DNA of 64,000 bases from Lentisphaeria bacterium UBA4640 (GTDB taxonomy: Bacteria; Verrucomicrobiota; Lentisphaeria; Victivallales; UBA1829): NCBI GenBank assembly GCA_002405835.1, contig DHMO01000043.1, forward strand, positions 1-64,000. Direction: 5' to 3'. The notes under the pieces are model-generated. The model was not told the DNA's origin and did not search any database. It was given only the letters and a program-made list of their open reading frames with translations. The position numbers and the translations under genes were made by a program. Position 1 is the first letter of the stretch. Every line of letters begins with the position of its first letter. This document shows positions 7,989-15,920 of the stretch, piece after piece.

Positions 7989-10325
7989 ATGCGCAGGATC
8001 ATAACAGTTGATTTGAAAGGACACGTGAACGCTCCGGCGTTCCGTCCGTTCATCTGGAAAATGGCGGCCGAGGCAAAACTCGGCGGCTGGGTTGCGGCTG
8101 CTCCGGACGGAGCCAGACTGAGACTCTCCGGCGAGGAGGATGTCATCACAGAGTTTCTCCGCGCCCTCCCCGCAAAACTCCCGCGCGCATTCCACCTGAC
8201 CGCAATCAGCCTGGTTCAGCGGGATGTCGCACCGCCCGATCCGCCCGAAGGTCCCGCCCCGTTCAAACTGCTCGGACCCGCCGTTATCGGCGACGGCATG
8301 GAAGCGGACAAGGCGCCCTGTCCCGACTGCGTCCGCAAGATGCTCGACCCCGAATCGCGCTTCTATCACTACCCGTTCGTCTCGTGCCGCAACTGCGGTC
8401 CGCGCTACTCCATCGCTACAATGGCTCCGTTCAACCGCCGCAACTCCGCGTTCATGGCGTTCCCGCCCTGCAAAGAATGCGCGGAGGAAGAGAAGGCGGA
8501 GCATTCAGGGAATCCGAACCAGACCTGTCCCGTCTGCGGTCCCAGCGCCCTGCTCATGACCCGCACCGGGGAGATTGCCGATTCCTATTCACCGCTCGAA
8601 ACCGCCTGCGACAAGCTCCAGAAAGGCGGAATCATCTCCGTCAAGACTTACGACGGCTTCATCACTCTCTGCGATGCACTCAACCGCGACGCCGTGGCGG
8701 AACTGCGGCGCCGCAAAAACGTGCTCGACAAACCGGTCTCCATCATGGTGCGCAACCTTGAAGTCGCCCGCCGCTACTGCATCTGCTCCGAACTGGAGGA
8801 ACAGATGCTCACCTCACCAGCCGCACCGGTCGTGATCCTGCGGAGACGCAAAGACGCTCCGCTCGATCCGGACTTGTTCTGTCCCGATTTTCCCGAAACG
8901 CTCGGTCTCGCCATGGCGCCGACCGCAATGCTGCGTCTGCTCTTCGAAAGCCGTCCCACGCCCGAATCGGTGCAGGGACAGTTCGACGCATTTGCGTTCG
9001 TCGGCGGTCCGAAACCGGTCGATCCCGATGATGCGGGCGGCGACTCCGACTTTTTCGCGAACGCGCAGTATTCCGATTATATTCTCACGCACGATCTGAA
9101 AATCTGGCAGAACGGCGGATCCTCGGTTCAATTCGAAGAGAACGGCAAAGTTCTGACCCGCCGCCGCTCGCGCGGAATCTGTCCGACTCCGCTGAAACTG
9201 GACCGCTCGCTGCGGCGCGTCGCGCTCGCGCTCGGCTCCGACCGCGCCTCCGCCGTCGCCCTCGGCTACCGCAACAACATCGCCGTTTCCCAGCAGATGG
9301 GTTCCATTCTGACCGACTGCGACGCCCGCGCGCTCTCGCTCGTCGGCGAACGCCTTCTGATGCTCTATGCACAGGTTCCCGACATTCTGGTCTGCGACAT
9401 GGACATCAACACGCTTTCCGCCGCAGAAGCTCTCCGTTTCGCCGAACGCTGCTCGCTCCCGCTCGCCACGGCGCAGAGACATCACGCGAATGCACTTGCA
9501 TGCATGGCGGAACACGCCCTTCCGGAATCGCTCGCGCTGATCCTCGACGGCGGCGCATACGGTCCCGACGGCGCAATCTGGGGCGCGGAAATGATGGACA
9601 TCACCCCGTCCGCCTTCCGCCGTCTCGCCACCTTTTCCCCGCTGCGCATCCCCGGACCGCAGGAGGACAACGGCGCGCTTCCCTCTCCCGCGGAAATTCT
9701 GCTCAGCGCGCTCGAACAGAAAAAACTGCCGCCATCCGAAACGCTCCTGCGGAAACTTGCTCTGACTCCGGAATCGTATTCCGCCACACTTGCGGAACGC
9801 GAAAAACTGGACCATATCCGCACACACGCCGCGCTCCCGCTTTTCGAAGCTGTCGCGGCAGCAATCCGCGAAAAGCCCTCCCCACGCACCTACGATACGC
9901 AGGTGCTCGTCCGCATGGACGCCGCAATCTGGCGCGGTGCGGATGCGGCAAAAGCGGAAACACTTCTCCCCCGTTTTGCATATGAACTGCATGAAGATGA
10001 CGGGCTGACAGTTGTGAACTGGACGGATACCGTCCGCTCGCTTCAGGATCCCTCCTGGATGGCGGGCTTCAGCACAGGCGATCTTCTGTATGCATTCTTT
10101 CTTTCGGTCGCCCGCGCCCTGGGCGACATGGCGGAGCTGGGACGCGAACACAGCGGACGGAACACCATCGTTCTTTCCGGTTCCGTATTTCTGAACCGGG
10201 CGCTCACCCGCCTGACCCGAACCGAACTGCAGCGCCGCGGTTTTGAGGTTTACACGCATGAAAAGACCTCGCCCGATCAGTCCTCCGTCTGTATCGGCCA
10301 GGCCGTCTTCGGCGGCATGAGCTGA
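7989..10325 (+). CDS. HypF-like protein (carbamoyltransferase fold) with altered catalytic residues
   Basis: 778 aa. The HypF domain order is complete: acylphosphatase-like (1-90), two zinc-finger units (C111/C114 with C133/C136; C161/C164 with C180/C183), a YrdC-like domain (about 200-390) and a Kae1-like domain (about 405-778). True HypF makes the cyanide ligands of [NiFe]-hydrogenase. Here many signatures differ: the acylphosphatase loop is NAPAFRPF instead of QGVGFRPF, and GWVRN becomes GWVAA; the Kae1 metal motif HHHAH is RHHAN (497-501); SQHIGD is SQQMGS; and the DDSV motif reads GSSV. No other hyp or hydrogenase gene is nearby. ATG 7989 is chosen over 7974 because relatives start MRR-I close to the first strand and AGGTG precedes it. 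It may be a repurposed paralogue. Confidence 0.8.
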   Translation: MRRIITVDLKGHVNAPAFRPFIWKMAAEAKLGGWVAAAPDGARLRLSGEEDVITEFLRALPAKLPRAFHLTAISLVQRDVAPPDPPEGPAPFKLLGPAVIGDGMEADKAPCPDCVRKMLDPESRFYHYPFVSCRNCGPRYSIATMAPFNRRNSAFMAFPPCKECAEEEKAEHSGNPNQTCPVCGPSALLMTRTGEIADSYSPLETACDKLQKGGIISVKTYDGFITLCDALNRDAVAELRRRKNVLDKPVSIMVRNLEVARRYCICSELEEQMLTSPAAPVVILRRRKDAPLDPDLFCPDFPETLGLAMAPTAMLRLLFESRPTPESVQGQFDAFAFVGGPKPVDPDDAGGDSDFFANAQYSDYILTHDLKIWQNGGSSVQFEENGKVLTRRRSRGICPTPLKLDRSLRRVALALGSDRASAVALGYRNNIAVSQQMGSILTDCDARALSLVGERLLMLYAQVPDILVCDMDINTLSAAEALRFAERCSLPLATAQRHHANALACMAEHALPESLALILDGGAYGPDGAIWGAEMMDITPSAFRRLATFSPLRIPGPQEDNGALPSPAEILLSALEQKKLPPSETLLRKLALTPESYSATLAEREKLDHIRTHAALPLFEAVAAAIREKPSPRTYDTQVLVRMDAAIWRGADAAKAETLLPRFAYELHEDDGLTVVNWTDTVRSLQDPSWMAGFSTGDLLYAFFLSVARALGDMAELGREHSGRNTIVLSGSVFLNRALTRLTRTELQRRGFEVYTHEKTSPDQSSVCIGQAVFGGMS

Positions 10326-10358
10326 GCCGAAAAAACGGAATTAATTGCAGATTTCCGC

Positions 10359-10386
10359 TTGCTTTTTTGCATTCTGATGCTATATT
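10359..10386 (+). promoter_or_regulatory. Probable rpsB promoter
   Basis: TTGCTT (10359-10364) and TATATT (10381-10386), 16 bases apart. Predicted start near 10393, giving a leader of about 160 bases before rpsB. Confidence 0.55.
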
Positions 10387-10400
10387 TATGTTTTATGTAT

Positions 10401-10460
10401 CCGAAAAAGGGACGGCGTGTTGCTGTCCGTGCTCCATGAATCAACCCGGAGTCTTTTCGG
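10401..10460 (+). promoter_or_regulatory. Structured 5' leader of rpsB (three-way junction)
   Basis: The leader can fold into a closing helix CCGAAAA/TTTTCGG (10401-10407 with 10454-10460) holding two hairpins: GGACGGC/GCTGTCC (10410-10416 with 10422-10428) and CTCC/GGAG (10432-10435 with 10448-10451). Ribosomal protein operons are commonly autoregulated through such leaders; here S2 would be the ligand. The structure is seen by eye; the function is inferred. Confidence 0.5.
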
Positions 10461-10550
10461 AACACTCATAAAACAGACGTCTTCACGGCTCTATAAAAAT
10501 TAAGAAACGGGTCGGAGCAAAGCGTCGTAAAAGAAGAAAGAGAGTATCAG

Positions 10551-11471
10551 ATGCCGATCTCAGTAAAAGATCTGCTCGAAGCCGGATGTCATTTCGGTCA
10601 TCAGACAAAACGCTGGAACCCCAAAATGAAAGAGTTCGTCTACGGTTCCAAGAACGGTATTTCCATCATCGACCTCACCAAGACCATTCACCAGATCGCA
10701 GATGCCTGCAACTTCCTGCAGCGCGTCGTCATGAACGGCGGAAATATTCTCTTCGTCGGCACGAAACGCCAGGCCCAGCAGATCGTCAAGGATGCTGCTG
10801 ATGCAACCAATATGAACTACGTCTCCGAACGCTGGATGGGCGGTATCCTCACCAACAACGTCACCATCCGCAAGTCCATCAAGAGAATGCAGGAAATCGA
10901 CGCCATCGTCGGCGACGAAGCCGCTTCCGGACTCAAGAAGAAAGAGATCGTCACCCTCACCCGTCAGGCTGAAAAGCTCCATCGCGACCTCGACGGCATC
11001 GCTTCCATGAAACGCCTCCCGGACGTCCTCGTCGTCATCGACGTCTGCCACAACTACAACGCCGTCAAGGAAGCTCAGAAGCTCAACATTCCGATCGTTG
11101 CCATCGTTGACACCAACGGTGATCCGGAAAACATCGACTACCCCATCGCCGCCAACGACGATGCCGTCAAGTCCATCAAAGTCATCATGGACACCTTCCT
11201 CGAGGCTATCAAGGATGCTCTCGAAGTCTATGGAAAGCACGCCGCGGAAGAGCGCGCGAAAGCGGAAGCCGCAAAGGCTGAAAAGGCGAAAGCCGATGCC
11301 GCCGCTCCGAAGAAGCGTCCGGCCGCAAAGGGCGGTGCAAAGCGCCCCGCAACCCGCCGCGCTCCGAAGAAAGCCGACGCCGAAGGCGCCGCTGACGACA
11401 AGAAAGCTGCAAAGAAAAAAGCCGCTCCCGCAGCCGAAGCTGCCGCTCCCGCGGCTGAAGAAGCAAAATAA
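10551..11471 (+). CDS. rpsB: 30S ribosomal protein S2
   Basis: 306 aa. Binds 16S rRNA in the small-subunit body/head region and is needed for S1 loading. The core shows LLEAGCHFGHQTKRWNPKMK, the WLGG-like ERWMGGILTNN, and VVIDVCHNYNAVKEAQKLNIPIVAIVDTNGDP. After residue 225 comes an extra tail of about 80 aa that is almost only Ala, Lys, Pro and Glu. Long basic/alanine tails on S2 occur in several PVC and other bacteria. First gene of the rpsB-tsf operon, 11 bases before tsf. Confidence 0.97.
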   Translation: MPISVKDLLEAGCHFGHQTKRWNPKMKEFVYGSKNGISIIDLTKTIHQIADACNFLQRVVMNGGNILFVGTKRQAQQIVKDAADATNMNYVSERWMGGILTNNVTIRKSIKRMQEIDAIVGDEAASGLKKKEIVTLTRQAEKLHRDLDGIASMKRLPDVLVVIDVCHNYNAVKEAQKLNIPIVAIVDTNGDPENIDYPIAANDDAVKSIKVIMDTFLEAIKDALEVYGKHAAEERAKAEAAKAEKAKADAAAPKKRPAAKGGAKRPATRRAPKKADAEGAADDKKAAKKKAAPAAEAAAPAAEEAK

Positions 11472-11482
11472 GGAGGCTGAAA

Positions 11483-12283
11483 ATGGCCGCTATCACAGCT
11501 GCAATGGTTAAAGAGCTCCGCGACAAAACCGACGCGGGCATGATGGATTGCAAAAAGGCTCTCACCGAGACCAACGGCGATATGGAAGCCGCAGTCGAAT
11601 TCCTGAGAAAATCCGGAATGGCGAAGGCCGAAAAGCGCGCAGACAAAGCCACCAAAGAAGGCAAAATCTACGCCGCAGTCGACGGCAACAAGGCTGTCAT
11701 GATCGAAGTTCTCTGCGAAACCGACTTCGTTGCCAAGAACGAAAAGTTCTATGACTACGTCAAGGAAGCCGCAGCCCGCGTTCTCGCCGGAACCTCCGGC
11801 GAAGGCGATGTCACCGCCAAAGCGCAGGAAATCGAAAACGAAAAGCTCGGCGAGCTCTTCGTCAAATTCGGTGAAAAAATGGTTCTCCGCCGCGCCCTCC
11901 GTTTCGAGGCTCCCGCGGTTGCGACATACATGCACGGCGAAGGCCGCATCGGCATCATGATCGAAGCCGAAGGCTCTGATGACGCAGCGCTCCTCAAGGA
12001 TGTCTGCATGCACATCGCCGCATTCAGCCCGGAATACATCGTCCCCGAGGACATCCCGGCAGACCGCATCAACAAGGAAAAAGAGATCGCCGCCGCTCAG
12101 CTCCAGGGCAAACCGGCGAACATGATCGAAAAGATCCTTGGCGGCAAATTGAACAAGTGGTACTCCGAGGTCTGCCTTATGCGTCAGCCCTGGATCCACG
12201 ACGACAAGACCTGCCTCGCGAAACTTGCTCCGAAGCTGGTTGTCAAGAAGTTCGTCCGCTGGACCGTTGGTCAGGATCTCTGA
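11483..12283 (+). CDS. tsf: Translation elongation factor Ts
   Basis: 266 aa. Guanine nucleotide exchange factor for EF-Tu. The N-terminal UBA-like module (ITAAMVKELRDKTDAGMMDCKKAL) is followed by the core with the EF-Tu contact motif ETDFVAKNEKF and the C-terminal motifs MHIAAF and QPWIHD. AGGAGG lies 8 bases before the ATG. It is co-transcribed with rpsB, the usual bacterial arrangement, and ends at a strong terminator. Confidence 0.97.
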   Translation: MAAITAAMVKELRDKTDAGMMDCKKALTETNGDMEAAVEFLRKSGMAKAEKRADKATKEGKIYAAVDGNKAVMIEVLCETDFVAKNEKFYDYVKEAAARVLAGTSGEGDVTAKAQEIENEKLGELFVKFGEKMVLRRALRFEAPAVATYMHGEGRIGIMIEAEGSDDAALLKDVCMHIAAFSPEYIVPEDIPADRINKEKEIAAAQLQGKPANMIEKILGGKLNKWYSEVCLMRQPWIHDDKTCLAKLAPKLVVKKFVRWTVGQDL

Positions 12284-12308
12284 TCCGGTTCCCCGAACCG
12301 CACTTTCA

Positions 12309-12336
12309 AGCCCGGATTCGTCCGGGCTTTTTTATT
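12309..12336 (+). terminator. Rho-independent terminator of rpsB-tsf
   Basis: agcccgga (12309-12316), loop ttcg, tccgggct (12321-12328), then a run of Ts. Confidence 0.92.
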
Positions 12337-12343
12337 TTTAAAC

Positions 12344-12372
12344 TTGCAATTTGAAAAATCATGAAATATATT
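12344..12372 (+). promoter_or_regulatory. Probable promoter of the exported protein at 12395
   Basis: TTGCAA (12344-12349), 17 bases, TATATT (12367-12372). The start codon is about 15 bases after the predicted start point, with AAGGAG between them. Confidence 0.6.
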
Positions 12373-12394
12373 AACGAATAAAAGGAGAACCGTT

Positions 12395-13681
12395 ATGAAA
12401 TCATTGCTTCTGTTTATTCTGTTTGCCGTCTCCGTTTCCGCATTTGCCAACGCAGGAGTTTTCCGCGGCAACGGCCGGACTGTTGTCATGGATTCCACTG
12501 ATAAAATCCAGATGGTGGAAGAAGAAGTTGTCATGATCCCCATGCGCGGAAATTATCCGGTGGATGCCACCTGCCGCAATCTGGATCCGATGAAATTTCA
12601 TTGCACCTTCAAGCTCCGGAACCTTTCCGACAAGGAAGTGACCGTTCAAGTCGGCTTCCCGCTGAGCGGCGCGGTCTGGTTTCCAAAGGCGGACAACATT
12701 CATCAGACGGAACTCATCGGACGCTTCGGGTTCGCCGCCGGAACAAAGGAAAAACTTTTCCCGGTCCGCTACGTTCCATACGACGCTCAGAAAAAATTCT
12801 CCAATCTTTTTCTCTGGGATATGACATTCAAACCGAAAGAGGAAATCCAGCTTACCGTCATGTATACCATGGAAGGTTACATGGGGCTCGGATCTCTCGC
12901 GAAACCGGAACACCGGGAGGCCATGCTGCACCAGAAAACGGAATTGGAAAATATGTTTCTTACCCAGGGGCAGATGCATCAGTACATTACGGAAACCGGC
13001 GGATGCTGGGCCGGAAAAATCGAAAAAGCGGTCTTCCGGATCTATCCGTTCCAGTTTGAAGAATATCTCACAAAACGCGGTCCGCTGGATATTTATCCGC
13101 AAATTCCAAACGGCAAACGTTCACATAAATATCTCTGGATCACCACGATGCTGACCAGCGATGCCATTCTGGTCCGCAACTGGAATCCCGCTTTTGAAAA
13201 GTGGACTCTGGTCAAGGGGAAAAGACATGCTCCGGATTATCTGGAACTCGTCTATCAGCCGTTTGAACCGAAAGGCGAACAGGACAATCTTCACTTTGCT
13301 TATCATTTTGCGTTCGCGTTTCCCCGCACAGCAAAACAGTTCGACTTTCTGATTGAACAATTGAAAAATCACATGGAAAAAGAGTTTCAATATGCGCAGA
13401 AGGCTCTCGGCGAACTCAAGAACATGCCCGAAACGCAGGACAAACGGGAACTAGAACGCCGGGAGCGGATACGGCGTTACAGAGGATCCGTCAAACCTTA
13501 TTCGCCGCAAATGGCAAAAAATCTTGCCGATGCGATTCTGGAATTTTATGGAATCCACACGGATAATCCGGAGATCAAAGATTTTCTGAACACGCAGATC
13601 TGGTATCCCGCTCAACCGCGCCCGATTCAGCCGGAGCTGAAAGCGCGGCTCGAAGAGGCTTCCGGGATAAAGAAAGATTGA
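12395..13681 (+). CDS. Exported protein of unknown function
   Basis: 428 aa with a clear Sec signal peptide (MKSLLLFILFAVSVSAFANA, likely cut before GVFRG). The mature N-terminal third has a beta-sandwich look: alternating strands such as IQMVEEEVVMIPM, FHCTFKLRNLSDKEVTVQVGFPL and EEIQLTVMYTMEG. This pattern, with an early 'GNGRTVVM' segment and a paired 'VGFP' strand, recurs in exported bacterial proteins of unknown role. The C-terminal third is helical and charged (EFQYAQKALGELKN, DKRELERRERIRRYR). It has its own promoter after the tsf terminator and faces the glycan locus on the other strand. No function can be assigned. Confidence 0.7.
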   Translation: MKSLLLFILFAVSVSAFANAGVFRGNGRTVVMDSTDKIQMVEEEVVMIPMRGNYPVDATCRNLDPMKFHCTFKLRNLSDKEVTVQVGFPLSGAVWFPKADNIHQTELIGRFGFAAGTKEKLFPVRYVPYDAQKKFSNLFLWDMTFKPKEEIQLTVMYTMEGYMGLGSLAKPEHREAMLHQKTELENMFLTQGQMHQYITETGGCWAGKIEKAVFRIYPFQFEEYLTKRGPLDIYPQIPNGKRSHKYLWITTMLTSDAILVRNWNPAFEKWTLVKGKRHAPDYLELVYQPFEPKGEQDNLHFAYHFAFAFPRTAKQFDFLIEQLKNHMEKEFQYAQKALGELKNMPETQDKRELERRERIRRYRGSVKPYSPQMAKNLADAILEFYGIHTDNPEIKDFLNTQIWYPAQPRPIQPELKARLEEASGIKKD

Positions 13682-13696
13682 AGCGGTCCGTGCAGT

Positions 13697-15424
13697 TCAA
13701 CGAATCTCCTTCAGCTTGAAAATGTCTTTTTGCAGATTCTGCAGATCTTCAAGGTTCTTGAATCTCGAAATGAGCCCTTCCTGATTCAGCTTGTAACGCG
13801 TATTGCAGGCCTCCCGCTCCTCGGAGGAAACCGCGCCGAGTTCACCGATTGCGAACGCCGTCCGCATGGCGTCCAGTTCATGCAGAGTGCGTTTTTCGGA
13901 AACAATGGCTTCATCCAGGTCATTGGAAATCTGATTCCGCTTGCCGAGAAACGCATTCCAGAACTCCTTTTCCGGATTCTCCGGCTGATTGATGATCAGA
14001 TCTTCCAAGACAAGGAGCATATCTTTTTCCGTCTTTCCGCCAATATGGGTCAGCATAGGAATTCCGGTGTAGCCGGCGCCTTCGTAAGGACGGCATTTCT
14101 CCAGAAGAGCGACCGCTTCCTCAATCTGCGCCGGGGTCATATCCGCCTTACCCGGACAATGGCACATGGAGGAAATCTCCGGACCGAACGCCTCGCGGTA
14201 ATCAACGCGTTTCAGAGGAGAGCCCCATTTGCAATGACGGATCATCGTCAGCTGGGAAATTTTATAGGAAGTGATGAACTTCAGGAAATCGATTGCAAGA
14301 TCGATATCCTTTGCGTTTTTCGGAATGCCGAAGCGTCCGCCGATGCCGTCTCCCACTTCCGTCATTCGTCCCCAATCCTTCCATTTGAAATCCCTGCCAA
14401 GAACGGGAAGAGGAATCACATCAACCTTGAACTTCGAATTGTTGACCATGGAGAACGCATTGTAGGTACCGTCGATGAAGAAAATGACCGTTCCGGAAGA
14501 AAAAAGAAATTTCGTCTGCTCCAAATCAATGGACGGAAAACCTTTTGCGAAATATTTCCCGATTTTCACCGTCAGACCCGCAGGAGCAAGAAAACGGTTG
14601 AGGTCCACGCGCTTGTCGCCGTTTGCAAACTTGCGGACAAGTTCCGTATTCCCGATTCCGTATTCATAATCGGAAAGAAAATCGTTGTAATCCGCATTGA
14701 TGAGATTGTTGAAATGGTCGCAAATCTGACTGATGGTCCCCTTGCTGAATCCGCGGACGCCGATTGGAATCAGCGGTTTGCCGATCCGGTCGCCGTACGC
14801 ACGGATTTTTTCGCATGAATCCAGCCATTCACCGAGCGTTGCCGGCAGTTTCGAACTTCCGGTTGCAGTCCGGTAAAGATCGACATTGACATACATCCGG
14901 GTCGTGCACATCAAAGTGGAAACGCCGAAATATTCGGAATAAGTCGGACTGAAAGCGCCCACCATGTCATCCGCAAATGTATCGCGCCACGCCATCCCCT
15001 CAAGCGGAGTCCCGTGGTTGTACGGGTTTTCTTCCGCCAGATATTTGGAAAGCGGCAGAAAATACTGGTTCTGAAGTTCCTGGCTTCCCGAAAGCTCAAT
15101 CACATCCGCGCAGTCGCCGCCGATCAGCTGCGTCAGAAACCACTGCCCATAGCCCCGCGACGGAACGGCGGTCTGAACAACTTTAACCTTGATTCCCTGA
15201 TCGGCTTTCAGCTTTTCGTAAACACGGATCGCATCCGCATACCCTTCGCGAAAACCGTCTTCGAGCTGCCAGTGCGCAAATGTCAGTCGTCTGACATCCG
15301 AGGGAAAGAGTCCGCCGCTCTGCGAACTGTTGCGAATGACCATGACTGTTGAAATCCCGAAAAAAATCAGGAAACAGATCAGTCCGATCCGGTTCAAAAT
15401 ATGCTGAAATCTGGATTCTTCCAT
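13697..15424 (-). CDS. Membrane-anchored extracellular solute-binding protein, sugar type
   Basis: 575 aa. Residues 12-29 form a membrane anchor (IGLICFLIFFGISTVMVI) with no lipobox. The remainder has the layout of family 1 (maltose-type) ABC solute-binding proteins: LTFAHWQ at the mature start, a 'GDCADVIELSG' hinge region, 'VIFFIDGTYNAFSMVN' and 'IDLAIDFLKFITS' late in the chain. No ABC permease or ATPase is beside it. It is the last gene of the minus-strand glycan locus, 72 bases after the small protein gene, and probably captures oligosaccharide released by the beta-mannosidase (inference). Confidence 0.8.
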   Translation of the reverse strand: MEESRFQHILNRIGLICFLIFFGISTVMVIRNSSQSGGLFPSDVRRLTFAHWQLEDGFREGYADAIRVYEKLKADQGIKVKVVQTAVPSRGYGQWFLTQLIGGDCADVIELSGSQELQNQYFLPLSKYLAEENPYNHGTPLEGMAWRDTFADDMVGAFSPTYSEYFGVSTLMCTTRMYVNVDLYRTATGSSKLPATLGEWLDSCEKIRAYGDRIGKPLIPIGVRGFSKGTISQICDHFNNLINADYNDFLSDYEYGIGNTELVRKFANGDKRVDLNRFLAPAGLTVKIGKYFAKGFPSIDLEQTKFLFSSGTVIFFIDGTYNAFSMVNNSKFKVDVIPLPVLGRDFKWKDWGRMTEVGDGIGGRFGIPKNAKDIDLAIDFLKFITSYKISQLTMIRHCKWGSPLKRVDYREAFGPEISSMCHCPGKADMTPAQIEEAVALLEKCRPYEGAGYTGIPMLTHIGGKTEKDMLLVLEDLIINQPENPEKEFWNAFLGKRNQISNDLDEAIVSEKRTLHELDAMRTAFAIGELGAVSSEEREACNTRYKLNQEGLISRFKNLEDLQNLQKDIFKLKEIR

Positions 15425-15496
15425 TCCTTTGGCTCCATGATCCGTTTTTTGTTTGAAGTTCTTCCGGAGGATGCGCTCCCCCGGAAGATGCAGTTT

Positions 15497-15895
15497 TTAC
15501 GGTTTCACCGCAATGTCGCGGGCGGGAACACGGACTCCGCAAGGCAGAACCACCTCATCGTCTCCGTAGTTGACAAAAACATGAACGCCGTTCGAATAGA
15601 CGCTTTCCGCAACAGCACCGCTGTTATGAAGGATGAAATCATCCAGGAAGGCTTTCTGCGTTGAAGCAAGCGCGGCGATGTCGTCGGTCATGCGTTTGAT
15701 GACTGCGGTATCCCGTTTCAGCTTTTCCGGTCCTTCGAACGTAAGATCGGCGTCGGGTTCCAGACGGAAAGCGAACTCAAGTCCGAGTTCCGGATTGCGC
15801 CACGTTCCATCCTCTTCCGCCCAGCCTTCACGTACCGCCGAAAAACGGATTTTTCCGGACGGATCAAAATAACTCACTTCAAACGACAGTTTCAT
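15497..15895 (-). CDS. Small protein of unknown function in the glycan locus
   Basis: 132 aa, no signal peptide. The last 45 residues (HNSGAVAESVYSNGVHVFVNYGDDEVVLPCGVRVPARDIAVKP) look like the C-terminal beta module found at the end of several large glycoside-hydrolase-like proteins, where an 'NGV-V-VNYG' strand is followed by 'G--VPA'. It could therefore be a free-standing version or a remnant of such a protein. It lies 25 bases after the beta-mannosidase gene and before the solute-binding protein, so it is probably in the same transcript. The start has AAGGAG 7-8 bases upstream. Confidence 0.6.
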   Translation of the reverse strand: MKLSFEVSYFDPSGKIRFSAVREGWAEEDGTWRNPELGLEFAFRLEPDADLTFEGPEKLKRDTAVIKRMTDDIAALASTQKAFLDDFILHNSGAVAESVYSNGVHVFVNYGDDEVVLPCGVRVPARDIAVKP

Positions 15896-15920
15896 TTTTA
15901 TTCTCCTTTCTGCCAGTCCA

